Shown in pieces: positions 47,197 to 58,557 of a DNA stretch of 64,000 bases. Location of the stretch: assembly GCA_029204225.1 (NCBI GenBank), contig CM055111.1, positions 31,024,674 through 31,088,673 of the forward strand. Direction: 5' to 3'. Under the pieces are notes generated by a model. It was not told the DNA's origin, ran no database searches, and worked only from the letters and a program-made list of their open reading frames with translations. Positions within the stretch are counted from its first letter, which is position 1. Every line of letters starts with the position of its first letter. A program made the translations under genes and the position numbers. This stretch comes from Diphasiastrum complanatum. Lineage: Eukaryota > Streptophyta > Lycopodiopsida > Lycopodiales > Lycopodiaceae.

Positions 47197-48180
47197 CTCC
47201 CCCTTAATGTGGATCCTAAAAAACCTTGATTTTCAGATTTAACATATCGTTAAACCTGAGATGTTGCTTCTTTGATAGAGCCTTTGAGTTGAATCTTTCA
47301 CACGGTCCACAGACATTTGAGTGAACAAGCTCAAGGATGTCCTTGGCTCTCCTCCCTTCATGTACAAACGGACTTTGATGTTGCTTACCCTTCTGACAGA
47401 CTTCACATAAGTTGGACTCTGGACTTGTGATCTTCAGACCACTTACTAGCTCTTTTCTGCTCATGTCGTAGAGACTCCTCATACTCAAATGATACATTCT
47501 TCTATGCCAGAGATGATTTTCATTTTCAGATGCATTCAATATGGTATCGTAGCTGCTGAAAATTTTAGCCAGGTAAAGATTACCTTGTCTTGATCCAAAA
47601 GTCAATAACTTGTTTGATTTTTGCTTGATAATTCGGCATACATTCCCATCAATTAGCACTCGTATTCCGAGATCCACTATCCTCGATACGGAGAGAAGGT
47701 CTCTTCTCGGTGCAGGTACATAGAGTGCTCCTTGGAGCTCTACATGCCTCGATAGTGTACGTAGCTGTAGAGTTCTGATGCCTTCGACATTGTGTCTGCT
47801 CCCATCACTCAGTAGCATTGTTCTTGTATTGTCAAGTGTTCTGTATTTGATCAAGATGTTCATGTTATACGTTATGTGTGATGTAGGTCCTGAGTTGATC
47901 ACTATATCTTAGTCGTGCTCCATATAACTGATTGACTCTTCATCGACTATCGTGAAGGCATTGTCGCTCTTTTTAGCATCCTTAGATGATTATGCAAAAA
48001 CTGCTCTTTCTTCTTGAGTGTGTGCAATGTATTGTCAGGTTGAACCAACATTTGTCTACTATGTGTCCTGATTTGTGACAGTGATTGTAGGTAGAAGCTT
48101 CTTTGTTGTAGTTGCCTCTTGTTGAAGACTTTGGTTGAGTCTTGTCGATAATGGGGGACACGATGATCTCCATTGCATTT
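47197..48180 (-). pseudogene. Ty1/copia element I: knuckle, protease and pre-integrase
   Basis: The minus strand reads a knuckle with its first Cys replaced by Tyr (YNHCHKSGHIVDKC, about 48100), a protease whose Asp-Ser-Gly has become NSG (47902), then PRRDLLSVSRIVDLGIRVLI, SRQGNLYLAKI, HLWHRRMYHLS, CEVCQKGKQHQSPFVHEGRR and LELVHSNVCGP. It then runs almost directly into the polypurine tract, so the integrase core, reverse transcriptase and RNase H are deleted. It is the closest relative in the window of the plus-strand fragment at 40.6-41.3 kb. Confidence 0.87.
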
Positions 48181-48275
48181 TGATCTTGAACTTATGATAC
48201 GCGATAATTTGCGCCATCACGATTGATTGCAATCCTAGCCTAAATTGTAGTAGTCATAATGTATCTAGTTATTCT

Positions 48276-48287
48276 GCTCTGATACCA
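48276..48287 (-). promoter_or_regulatory. Primer-binding site of element I
   Basis: A perfect GCTCTGATACCA on the plus strand, followed directly by TGTTTGAGAACCCC. Confidence 0.92.
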
Positions 48288-48640
48288 TGTTTGAGAACCC
48301 CAGATGGACTACGATGCTTAGTTGTGTGTGCCTATTCTTAGCAAAAGTGTGCTACATGATACATTCAATTGTAGGAATTAAACACACATCTATCAATCAT
48401 AGACATTGCAACAATCAATCAAACAATGACAGATGTAACACATAGATTTCAGTTGAAAAAACATAGTTTGTTTTGTATTTGATTTTCTTTCAAAGTAAGT
48501 CAGTAGTGTGTCGCTCATTGGTGGCTTGATGCTTATCTCACAAATCTATATTCTGCTTCTTGAAGATGCTTCTACTTCTTATGTTCTATTGATTTTGATC
48601 TATACTTATGTCCCATCAGGTGGGATTACAATACATCTTA
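48288..48640 (-). mobile_element. 5' LTR of element I, right end uncertain
   Basis: Starts TGTTTGAGAACC next to the primer-binding site. Copia element J coding sequence is recognisable from about 48670, so the LTR ends or is truncated near 48640. Confidence 0.55.
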
Positions 48641-48669
48641 ACTAATCATTATAAGAGAGCTTTAATTGA

Positions 48670-49060
48670 AACTCGAAATTAGAAATAAAAGGACTTCTAG
48701 CAGGCTTGCTGATAATACAGCTTTTACATGGAGAAGCTAGCTTGCTAACAAAAGGAAGATCTTGCACTAGATTCTGAGTCGACATTTGCTGAATACTATT
48801 GAAGTTTAGATGGCCTGACTTGAAATGCCAAAACCTATCAGTTGATTCAGAATTCTATGTATGGAGAGCTTGGTTGTTTGTCGAATAATAGTGACTAAGC
48901 TTGTAGGTCATCTGCTTTGGACTTTGCCTCTGCACCTATGACAGCTTCATACAATTTCGTAGCCATTAGCATAGTCTTCATCTTAAATTTCCAAAGATGA
49001 TAGGTGGATCCATCAAGCTTTTCCATGATGGAACCAATATTACTTTGGAAATCCATGTGG
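48670..49060 (-). pseudogene. Ty1/copia element J: Gag start joined to pre-integrase
   Basis: 48680-48915 is closely similar at the DNA level to 15550-15790 of element H (the GAG-pre-integrase region). It is joined directly to a Gag N-terminus (MDFQSNIGSIMEKLDGSTYH, then WKFKMKTMLMATKLYEAV, about 49057-48930). The rest of Gag, the knuckle and the protease have been lost by internal deletion. Confidence 0.8.
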
Positions 49061-49196
49061 AAGTTAGTCTAGGTGACAATAATAACTATGAAGACTTGAG
49101 AACAAAAATCTAATGCTATTTACTAGACAAGAAGACAATTATTCTATCGGGTGATAGAACCAAGTTATGTGGGAAGCTTATCAATCTATAACGATG

Positions 49197-49208
49197 GCTT
49201 TGATACCA
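49197..49208 (-). promoter_or_regulatory. Primer-binding site of element J
   Basis: GCTTTGATACCA, one change from the intact site, directly followed by TGTCGGGATTCG. Confidence 0.8.
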
Positions 49209-50089
49209 TGTCGGGATTCGAAGAGGAGAATCCTCAATGCGTGCACTACGTGGATCACAATGTATTATGCAAACAAACACAAAGAATCTATTTTTGTTGT
49301 GGAAGCAGAAGAGCAGACAGTCAGAAAAAGCAATTCAAAAAGTTAGACAGAAAATAAGAGATAGCAAAGCATGCATCACTTACAAAGGTCTGTACGCAAC
49401 AACAAGACAATAGTCGATTCAGATTGATGTGTGTGAAAATACAATTCAGATGGATGTTGTGAGCACAAGACAATTGCGGACGAAACCACATGCTGAAAAA
49501 ACTAACTCCGCTCTATAAACACTATGAGCTTATTACTGACAATTAGTCTGAAAGGTATAATTGATGCGTGAAAGCATCTACTATGTCTGTTTCTAAGAAT
49601 TAAGGTATATTGTGGTCTAGTATATTGTTGATAGATTACAATTATCATCTAGATACAATTTACAATTGTGTAGATGTATGTAAAGAAAGTGGCATGGAGT
49701 CGTTGCACCGTCTGGAGTAGATAATGGCAGCTACTGCCATTTTCCAAGTAGTTGCACAATACAAGAACTAGGCATCAGAAGGCTTCGACTATTTGGAGTC
49801 AAGTGTGTCATTGCCGATAGTCGATAAAGTCGAGACAATCATTTTGTCGATCGTCAACGATAGTCAAAGAAATCGGACTTCCTCGGTAGTTTCGACGATA
49901 GTCGATAGAGTCAGTCTTTCTTTGACAAGTTGGCCTTTCTCGACAAGTCGGTTTCCATTCTAATGTCCGCCTTCGATAATAGAGTGCTTCTGGAGACTAT
50001 GTGACAACAATGCATGCAAAACTACATCAATGTGAATGGAACTAGATTAACATGGAATTTAGGAGAAATAAATCCAACACTCTTGATGA
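49209..50089 (-). repeat. 5' LTR of element J
   Basis: About 881 bp, TGTCGG...TCCAACA. Between 49815 and 49985 it holds a cluster of related words, CGATAGTCGATAAAGTCGA, CGATAGTCGATAGAGTC and shorter variants. The right edge abuts copia linker sequence at 50090, consistent with insertion of J into another copia element. Confidence 0.7.
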
Positions 50090-50400
50090 TCTTCTAGGAG
50101 ATAAATGAGGTTGTTGATTATACTGGTGCTGCTGAGCTACAATATCTTCTTTTGATTCATTGTTAATAACCTATTCATCTGGTGTAGACGATCTTGGACC
50201 TTTTACAGGATCAGTCGAGCCAAGAATAGAAATGTTTGATACTTTGGGAGTGTTTGACAATTCTACTATATGAGCTTTGCCTAGTTCCCATTATTTGTGC
50301 ATACCCTTTAGCTACCAGTATTGACTTAGATCTCTCTTTCCCATTAGGCTTCCTTCTAGTAGGTGACTACCAAACCGAATGCATTGTTTCGCTTGATTGA
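50090..50400 (-). pseudogene. Ty1/copia integrase-RT linker fragment, element M
   Basis: The minus strand reads SNTPKVSNISILGSTDPV, then ESKEDIVAQQHQYNQQP and SPRRSSRV. The Arg/Ser motif is typical of the linker just before reverse transcriptase in copia polyproteins. It is cut at 50089 by the LTR of element J. Confidence 0.6.
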
Positions 50401-50960
50401 TTGCGACTTTTTCTTTCATCTATCTCCCAGTAGCTTGATTGTCTCATTAACAAATAGTACCAAAATATGTTCAAAGCTCATATATTTTGTTTTATTTTGT
50501 TTTCCTTGAGCTAGACAATTGTACTTATTATGTTTTTGTAAAAAATATAATGGATAAATAAGTCTTCACTAGTGATACCTAATCTTTATCTGATTATCAT
50601 TTTGTGATTGTGTTTTCTTTTGCAAGACATATAAAAAAATGTCTTCCATAACTACAACAAGGCGGGCGATTTTCAGCACTCTTTTTGAGCTTTTTTTTAG
50701 ATAGAATTTAAAACAAGGCGTGGGGGTAGTGGAAAGCTCGAGAGTCAAGTCCACTTTTTGGCCTCAATATAAGCCTCACAAGCTATAACATTTTTTTTCA
50801 AAGACTTACAGAGAGGGTTATATAGAGGCTTATAGAGAGGGCTATAAACTTGAGGTTTATAGAGAGGATCAAGCAGGCCAAGAGGCTTTTCAGAATACGC
50901 TACTCACCGAGGGTAACCATGACTGATGAAAAAAAGGGCCCTCGGTATAAATCATAGTAT
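50401..50960. other. Region without recognisable genes
   Basis: AT-rich, with a short repeat of (A/C)TTATAGAGAGGG(C/T)TATA near 50800-50860. No coding frame is convincing. Confidence 0.35.
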
Positions 50961-50964
50961 GTTA

Positions 50965-51935
50965 TAGACTGTAAATGGAGAGCACGGCAAGCCAACATTG
51001 CCAATAAGAAGGAAGACACTATTGCAAGTGATGGAGAGGGATCTCTTATGGTCTCTAGTTTCTCATCTATTCCTTTCAAGAAGGACGGCCTATGGTATAT
51101 TGATAGTGGAGCCTCTTCACATATGTGTAGCTCCAAGGACTCTTTCTCTTCTATTGCACCTTATGATGGAGTCAAGAAATCAATATACACTGCAAATGAT
51201 TTTGAATGTCCTATTGAAGGCATAGGGAACATTCCCTTGAAGCTTGCATCCTCTAAAGTTCTTTCTCTCTCTAAAGTTCTTTATGTACCTAAGCTTACCA
51301 AGAATCTTATTAGTGTTGACCAATTGCTTGATAATGGCCTTGATGTAAAATTCAATGTTGATACTTGCACTATCAAGAAGAATGATGAGATACTTGCATT
51401 AGGATCTAGATTTGGTGGCATCTATAAACTAGATCCAAATGAGTATGTGAATGCTTGTAATGTTGCTCTTGTGAACAAGCTCTCTATGGAGGAATTATGG
51501 CATAGGAGGTTGGGACATCCCAACTACAAATCCATGCTCTCTATGATCAAAGAAGCCAAAGCTATTGGCTTGCCAAAGTCACTCTCCAAGAAGATCAAGC
51601 CTTGTGAGGCTTGTGCTATTGCTAAATCTCACAAAAAGCCTTTTACAAGATCTTCTATCAAAAGCAAGCATCCTTTGGAGTTAATCCACTCGGATGTGCA
51701 TTTCTCATCAACTACAAGCAAGGGAGGAGCCACTTGTTTTGTTACTTTCATTGATGATTACACAAGATTCACTTGGATATATCTTCTTGCTTCTAAATCT
51801 ATGGTGCTTGATCATTTCCTTATTTTCAAAGCTTATGTAGAGAAGCAATTCTCATTCAAGATTTAAGCTCTTAGACGTGATGGAGGTGGTGAATATATCT
51901 CCAATAAATTTCAAGATTTTTGTGAGCTCCATGTC
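50965..51935 (+). pseudogene. Ty1/copia element F: protease to integrase start
   Basis: The plus strand holds a 272-codon frame (51048-51866): protease DSGASSHM, the pre-integrase domain LWHRRLGHPNYKSM, the zinc-module Cys pair CEAC, and the integrase core with LIHSDVHFSS and FIDDYTRFTWIYLL. A TAA at about 51865 is followed in the same frame by GGGEYISNKFQDFCELH, so the frame is only lightly damaged. It is closely related to element E at 61.4-62.7 kb. It ends abruptly near 51935, where gypsy sequence starts. The region before 50998 carries the end of Gag. Confidence 0.9.
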
Positions 51936-51939
51936 AGAG

Positions 51940-52298
51940 AATGGGCAAACCAGCAAGATCGACTAATTGGCCATTGGTACCAATCTTACCATTGGCACCA
52001 TTTGAAAAATGGGGTATCGATTTTGTGGGGCCAATTAAACTAGCTACAAGACACAAGAACACTGATATATATTAATAGCAACAGACTATTGCACAAAAAT
52101 GGTCGAAACTGAACTTATGAAGAAAAATATGACAATAGACATATGAAATTTCCTGGAAAATTAAATACAAGATGGATGGGGCCTTATAAAGTTATTGAAG
52201 TATTTTTCAATAATTCGATCCAGCTAGCTGATCTTGAAGGAAATTTCCTTGATACAAGAGTAAATGGCTCTCGTGTCAAAAAGTATAATCAACCATAG
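51940..52298 (+). pseudogene. Ty3/gypsy integrase fragment fused to copia F
   Basis: After the copia part the plus strand reads LAPFEKWGIDFVGPIK, then, after a frame change, TDYCTKMVETELMKKN, holding the first catalytic Asp. A deletion leads to the integrase C-terminal tail FPGKLNTRWMGPYKVIEVF, then LDTRVNGSRVKKYNQP and a stop at about 52298. The style matches the Tat/Athila-like gypsy group. Confidence 0.87.
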
Positions 52299-52455
52299 AA
52301 GTGATTTAAATAAACCCTTGGTTTTATGTAAGCAATTTCAAATATATGCTTTTCCAAGAGAATATCGTTTTTTTCTTATTTATTTATTTATTTATTTATT
52401 ATTATTATTATTCTATATCTTATCCTCTTCTCAGTCAACAAGGACGTTTTCCTAT

Positions 52456-52471
52456 TTGAGGGGGAGGAGAG
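52456..52471 (+). promoter_or_regulatory. Polypurine tract of the gypsy element
   Basis: GAGGGGGAGGAGAGA lies about 160 bp after the polyprotein stop, where the primer for second-strand synthesis is expected. Confidence 0.7.
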
Positions 52472-52894
52472 ATATTTTATAGGTGTTAGAATCTTTTTAG
52501 GATGAATTTGTTAAGGTCGAAAACATGTCCTTAAGATTCATAACGATCGAAAATATCCGATCTGACGGACTTGTTCGAAAATATTTGAACCAATTCGATT
52601 GGATCCAGGGTCGAACATGCCAGGAAAATTTCGAACCTTGATAATTTTCAACCCTTTGAAAAAGAAACGATCTTTCATATTTTCCAATTATACGGTTGGC
52701 GTACACCTGCCATTAATTTTTTTGACGGTTATTGCAACAACAATATCTTTTGTCCTTGGCTGACGTCATCCAATTTAAGAGTGATTTATTCTCATTTACT
52801 TGTCATATCAGTCACTTTTTCTCTTTTCCATAGCATATTCCGCGAGCAGTTTTTAGACTTCTAGATTTTCTGATTCTATTGTTCTATTGCAAAA
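52472..52894 (+). mobile_element. Gypsy 3' LTR, left part, split by element D
   Basis: The sequence after the polypurine tract should be the gypsy 3' LTR. It is interrupted at 52895 by the LTR of element D. The 66 bp at 58492-58557 on the other side of D may be its continuation, before element E. Confidence 0.5.
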
Positions 52895-53916
52895 TGTGAA
52901 AAAAGTGGATCTTGAATGGATCCAAACTCCCAAAATACTTGGCTAAGATCTTTGCACAACAAGCTACAAAAGCTAGAAATGGCAAAGCATCCCAATGCTA
53001 CCTTTGATACACATGAACTTGACAAAGCATTCAAGAGACAAAAGAAGCTAATAAAAGGTACTGATGGCAGCCAAAAACAACAACATACCAGCCATACAAT
53101 AGCAGCCTACCACTTTTGGAAACCTCTTAAGATCATACACAAAAGCACATCATCTATATACTGCATTGGTGGCCCACAATGGAAGAAAAAACTCTAGAGC
53201 CCCGCGAAGAACCAGTAGGGCAAATAAATGGAGAACGAGCAAGCTTTGAACAAACCCAAATATGTTATTACTTTACGTGATTAATAAGGTACGAATCTTT
53301 CAAAACCTAAGAATTGAACCTAGGTAAGAGTACAGCACTAATGGCAATGTGGGCAGTACTCAAAGAAGGGCCATCCGTGACCTATCTCCCATGGAAGAAG
53401 GCAGAGGAAAATTAAGTGGTTGACTGATGCCAAGAAAATAGCAACCTAGAATAAAGTGTTAGATCCTTGTGCTTGGCAAGAGGTTGTGGTTGGCATTTTA
53501 TTTAGATCTTGTTGGCAGGGCTCACGAGAGAATCATACTAGAACCAAAGAGATCTCAATGGAGGAAGAAACTGTGACAATGTTCTATTGATCTCTCTCAA
53601 CAATACAATAAGTCTCTCCAACCTGTTCTCCACAAATTTCAGCCTTATATAGGTGAGAGAGATGACTCTCTCTCCTCCCCCCAATTTTAGGGCACCAGTA
53701 GCCAAAAATAGCCTATTTTGGCCTATATGTCCAAATAACATGATTTTGGTGTCATTTTGAAGGTCCTGAAGTTTGAGACTTCTTCAATATGAAATATCTA
53801 CTAAAATAAAATTATCTAGGCCTCTTTCACACGTGTTAAAGGTTAGAGCCAAAACTATGTACAAAAATTGCCAATTTAGGCCTCAAACTAGCTAGGAAAT
53901 GTTGACAAGTTTCACA
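52895..53916 (-). repeat. 3' LTR of element D, carrying an insertion
   Basis: Matches the other LTR except for 53146-53553, where about 408 bp replaces 27 bp. It contains TTTCACACGTGTTAAAG near 53825-53841. Confidence 0.88.
53146..53553. other. Unidentified ~408-bp segment within the D LTR
   Basis: This segment has no counterpart in the right LTR of element D. I see no terminal inverted repeat, target duplication, poly-A tail or coding motif in it. It could be an inserted element or ancestral LTR sequence deleted from the other copy. Confidence 0.6.
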
Positions 53917-53929
53917 CTCCCTCTTTAAC

Positions 53930-56090
53930 TTAACTTGCTAGTTTTACAACACTAATTTTCTCCAACCTAAGAATGATCTCCATCATGATAATATATCTCT
54001 TATCAAGTGCTCTAATATTTACAATATGAAGTACAACATAATTGATATAGATAATAGTGTCCATATAGGATGCTTCACTATTTCCTACATCAATTTTATA
54101 TAGAATGGTGAACAAGATACATGTAAAAGAACATAGAATCATAATGAAAGGATTCCTCCATGTATCCACCTTTGAATTCTCTGTAAAACAGCAGCAAACA
54201 AGTTGTAAGTGAAAGTAACCAACAATTGTTTGCATGCCTCCTCCACATTCCACTATTCCCATAGTGAATGCACCATGTATCTCCATGAATGAACCTTCGT
54301 CATCACCTTGCCTTTGTAGATCTCCAATCCATGAAAGCCCTTGAGTGAATGATTGCTAAAATGATGCGTTCTCTGATCCATTTGATTGAGCAAAACCTAA
54401 ACTTGAAATACTTGAAGTATCTCCACAAGATATGCATACAACCCTTGATCCCACATTGTCAACAATTTGCCAATTTGCCAATACTAGGATGCTAGATCTT
54501 GAACTTTGCTCAAAAGTAAACATATTGACCACTTCAATATTTTTCAAGATTTGAATGAATGCATGTAATTTATCATAAAAACCAGCAATGACAACTATTC
54601 CATCTCCAAGATCCAAAGGATGCAAAACTATGGAACTAGTTTCATTGAATTTTGACAATTCCAACACATTGACATGACAATGTTCATACATGAGATTAAA
54701 CACGGTAGAGTAAAAGGACACTTCCTTGTTGCTCCAAGAACCTTACTTAAAACTTCAAGAACCTGTAAAAACAGATCCAAAATGCTTTGCCCATGTGGCT
54801 CCCCGTGGATGCTTTTGACTGGCTTCCAATTGTTACTTGCCTCTTGGTGTTGATGAAGCAATTCAAGATCAACATCTTGATCTTCCAATAAAACATCAAG
54901 GACTTTGCATTTATAAGAATCTTCAAATCTGAACCTCTGAAGATACTCCCTCTCAAACACATGATTAACATCCCACAAGATCTCATCATTGCTTGATTTC
55001 AACCTTTCACTATAGTTAGTGAAAACAATGTCACCATCATAAACCAAAAGATAGATTTTTACAATTCTATCCAACATGAAGTAGAATAGATGAAGTTGAG
55101 TATCAAACCTAATCAAACTAGCCCATTTTAGTTCAAACCAAACCTCAATGATCTCACCAATGAGATCTTCCTTGCCTTGAAGAAAAATTGCCACTTGAGT
55201 TGCTCCATGTAGTCTTCTTCATCCAACCTTTTGCCATCTTGATCATGCATGCTCCACCACAATCATAGCATCCTTTCAGTTGATGAATAGATGTAAGATC
55301 CATGCCTTGGATCTTCCCAAGAGTCAGTCTTCCTTTGCCCTTTCCTTCACAAGACTCCCTCTTAATGATCACACCATAGAAGTTAGCAATCTCCCTCTTG
55401 ATAGTTGCATCATAAGAAATGGAAGAATCTTGAACATTAGAAGCCATGAAAAGAATACATAGTACCTTCAATATAAGAATGATTGAAGTACTTTCTCTTG
55501 TCAAACCTGTACTTTTAATCAATGATATAGGTAGTGATAATGAACCCTCACTATCATTCACAAAAGCATCATTCAAGGTACATCCTATTTTGAACACTTC
55601 ACATTCATCTCTCCCTTTTGACTTGAGATCTTCCTAACCAAGTCTCATGATAGAAACTTTTGATCTACTTTCTTTATGAATACATGTGACACCACTTGTT
55701 GCACAAATGACTTTCTTGGACTCATCACATAGAGATACAAAAAAACCTTTTTCTTCAAACATTCTCAAAGCACCGTCTTTTTCCAAATGAGTCAATAACT
55801 CATTAGCAACAACGATTTCCCAAGAAGAGTTTTCATCACCTCCATTGATGAAGTTAGCTCTCTTCTTACCTTTTCCATTTTTGCACTTGCCATGTAGTTC
55901 CATTGAAGAGCCACCAAGACTTGGAAATCTATGAGTAGAAGAGTTCAAACATGATACTAATTTAGCACCACATGACTCCATTTGACTAGTAGGTAGCACT
56001 AGTCCATCTTCAAGATCCAATGGATCCAAAACATTGATCATAGATTCACCAAACGTTGCCAAGTTAGCATAACAATAACTATCTCCAAGA
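53930..56090 (-). CDS. Non-copia open frames of element D, unknown function
   Basis: Minus-strand frames at 56062-55634 (142 codons), 55597-55154 (147), 55194-54628 (188), 54721-54356 (121) and 54286-53930 (118) follow one another with small overlaps or frame changes, suggesting one long former frame of roughly 700 codons. I recognise none of it. The last frame has hydrophobic stretches (FIMILCSFTCILFTILY). Two parts share a related segment: ATFGESMINVLDPLDLEDG near 56060-56005 and SKFNETSSIVLHPLDLGDG near 54660-54600. The frames stand where integrase and reverse transcriptase should be. They may be a gene acquired by the element, or random DNA kept open by chance. Confidence 0.4.
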
Positions 56091-56800
56091 AGCTAATTAG
56101 ATCTCAACCTAGATCTAGCATAAGGACGCTCTTTAGACTTTGCATAAGATCTACCAATCTTATTGATGCTAGGAATTGACTTTTGAAAGTTGAGAGAACC
56201 ACCAACATCCATTTCATTCCTCTTGTTAGACATAACAAATGCATCAAGATTGTAAAGTCTACCTTGTCTATTTCCCCTAGCAATCAAGACATCTCCCTTA
56301 GTAATGAAGCAAACATCCCCAACAAACTTTGTCTTGTACCCTTTCTTTAACATTTGACCAACAATTAGCAAATTCCTTGAAAGTGAAGGACTGTAAAGAA
56401 CACCATCAAGCCTTGCATTCCTATTAGTAGAAAGGCAAATAGGAATTGAGCCAATACCTTTGATCATACACTCACCGCCATTTGGCATGTGAACCACTTT
56501 CTTGGTTCCAACATAAGAGATCAAAAAAGTAAAGAACTCCTTGTGACTAGTCATGTGTGAACTAGATCCACTCTCTATCCACCATGAATCCTTGTCCCTT
56601 CCACTTGACATTAGACTTGAAGAACACATCATGAGAGAATCACAATAATCTAGATCCTCATTAGAAGTACAAAAGTTGTTTTGCTTGCTACCTTCATTAC
56701 TTTGCTTCTTATGACATTCATTTGCAAAATGATCTTTTATCCCAGAATAAAAGCACTTGAACTTTGAGATCTCAGAAAATCTAGGACCCTAAAACACTTC
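56091..56800 (-). pseudogene. Gag-knuckle and protease relic of element D
   Basis: The minus strand reads a knuckle with its second Cys replaced by Ser (CFYSGIKDHFANEC, about 56710-56755), then the protease-like domain at 56632-56093, where the catalytic Asp-Ser-Gly is ESG (WWIESGSSSHM). LSRNLLIVGQMLKKG and KGDVLIARGNRQGRLYNL follow. The frame ends at 56093 with a stop before any integrase. Without Asp the protease should be dead. Confidence 0.85.
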
Positions 56801-57825
56801 TATCTTGAACCTGGCTGGTTTCCAAGCATAGAAAGGAAGATTGAAATGCATGCAACACTTTGCACACACTAAGAATGGATTACAAACTCAAACCAACCTG
56901 AAAAAAATCTTGCTTAAGCTCTCAAACTTTCCAGCAAGTGACCAAATAAAGTTATGGTGTGAAGAGTTACTTGCATTCTTAGAAAATACACAAGACTAGG
57001 CTGCCAAGAATACCTAGAATTGAAAAAATATGATCAACACATGATCAATACACTAAGATATTGATTCAACCTGTAAAACCAACCACACTTCTAAAAGTTT
57101 ATAAACTCCAAAAAGTGATAAATACAAGCTTTAGAGGTGAATGAAAAAGCACACTTAGTGAATCACAAGACTAGCTTCACTAGCTTGTCAAATCTTGATG
57201 TTTAGATGTAGATCTAAGAGCACTTCATATGAGAATGTTCCTCAACCTGTTAAGAACCTGAAAACACATTTGCATAATGGTTAAAACCTTCCAGCAAATG
57301 CCTCCAATCAAATTACATAAGGAGAGTTACTTACATGCTCAACAAAGTACACCAAAATTTATGCAAAAGATTGTTGGCAATTTGTTCACCCAAAAGGGGA
57401 TCTTTCATCCAAGTGGGAGCTTTGCTCAGCCTTTTGGAGAGTTACAAAATCACTCAAAGAGTATTCATCATCCACTTAAGGAGAAGGTTCATCCACTTAA
57501 GGAGAGTGTTCATCCACAAAGGAGAGTGTTCATCCACAAAAGTGGAGATTGTCAACAATAGATTGAACAAAACATTGTTAGTATTGAATATGCACAAGCC
57601 TCACAATCAACAAATGATTAGGTGTTATAATCTGATTCAAAATAGCTTCTTCTCAACCTTCGATCTTCAAAAGACCTGAAATATGCGTTTGATCCACAAG
57701 TTCAGCTCAACAAATAAAGGTTAGTAAGATTTGATCAACAATGCAATGCATAATCATGCTAGAACTTGATCAAACATCCAAATATCACCATAGATGAGAA
57801 ACTTACTAAAAAAAGTAGCCAACTA
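56801..57825 (-). other. 5' leader region of element D
   Basis: Non-coding on the element strand, between the primer-binding site and the Gag relic. It holds a short tandem array at 57459-57542. Confidence 0.6.
57459..57542. repeat. Four ~21-bp tandem copies in the D leader
   Basis: Units start near 57459, 57481, 57502 and 57522 and follow GAGA(A/G)(G/T)GTTCATCCACNNAAG, the first copy being more divergent. Confidence 0.88.
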
Positions 57826-57837
57826 GCTCTGATACCA
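57826..57837 (-). promoter_or_regulatory. Primer-binding site of element D
   Basis: A perfect GCTCTGATACCA, directly adjoining the LTR. Confidence 0.94.
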
Positions 57838-58491
57838 TGTGAAAAAAGTGGATCTTGAATGGATCCAAACTCCCATAATACTTGGCTAAGATCTTTGCAC
57901 AACAAGCTACAAAAGCTAGAAATGGCAAAGCATCCTAATGCTACATTTGATACACATGAACTTAACAAAGCATTCAAGAGACAAAAGAAGCTAATAAAAG
58001 GTACTGATGGTAGCCAAAAACAACAACATACCAGCCCTACAACAGCCAACTACCGCTTTTGGAAACCTCTTAAGATCATACACAAAAGCTTGAAGACAAT
58101 ACACAATGCAATGCTCTCAATGGAGGAAGAAACTGTGACAATGATCTATTGATCTATCTCAACAATACAATAAGTTTCTCCAACCTGTTCTCCACAAATT
58201 TCAGCCTAGTATAGGTGAGAGAGATGACTCTCTCTCCTCTCTCTAGAACTTAGGGCCCAAATTTAGGGCACTAGTAGCCTGAAATAGCCAATTTTGGCCT
58301 ATATGTCCAAATAGCATGATTTTGGTGTCATTTCGAAGGTCTGAAGTTTGAGACTTCTTCAATATGAAATATCTACTAAAATAAAAGTATCTAGGCCTCT
58401 TTCACATGTGTGAAAGATTAGATCTAAAACCATGTACAAAAATTGCCAATTTAGGCCTCAAACTAGCTAGGAAATGTTGACAATTTTCACA
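57838..58491 (-). repeat. 5' LTR of element D
   Basis: 654 bp, TGTGAAAAAAGTGG...TTTTCACA. The palindromic box here has decayed to TTTCACATGTGTGAAAG near 58399-58415. Confidence 0.9.
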
Positions 58492-58557
58492 CGAAATCTT
58501 CTATCTCTGTTCTACAAATGAAATGGCATCCACTAGAGTATGGGCCAGAGCCAAAAT
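58492..58557. other. 66-bp spacer between elements D and E
   Basis: It starts CGAAA, the near-match to the CAAAA left of element D, and ends AAAAT, the candidate target site of element E. It may be the rest of the gypsy LTR that D entered. Confidence 0.5.

Larger units (their letters stand above)
52895..58491 (-). mobile_element. Element D: probably non-autonomous copia-derived LTR element
   Basis: LTRs at 52895-53916 (1022 bp, with an insertion) and 57838-58491 (654 bp), both TGTGAAAAAAGTGG...TTCACA. Primer-binding site at 57826-57837 and polypurine tract at 53917-53928 (TTAAAGAGGGAG on the minus strand). Flanks are CAAAA and CGAAA, a target duplication with one change. Internally only a damaged Gag knuckle and protease relic are copia-like. 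Integrase, reverse transcriptase and RNase H are absent, and about 2.1 kb of other open frames takes their place. Such an element would need enzymes from a relative. Its LTR ends (TGTGAAA/TTTCACA) resemble those of element C. Confidence 0.85.

Noticed and set aside
57459-57542. A regularly spaced repeat resembling a tiny CRISPR array.
   Set aside because: The units are directly tandem with no unique spacers, and the setting is plant retroelement DNA.
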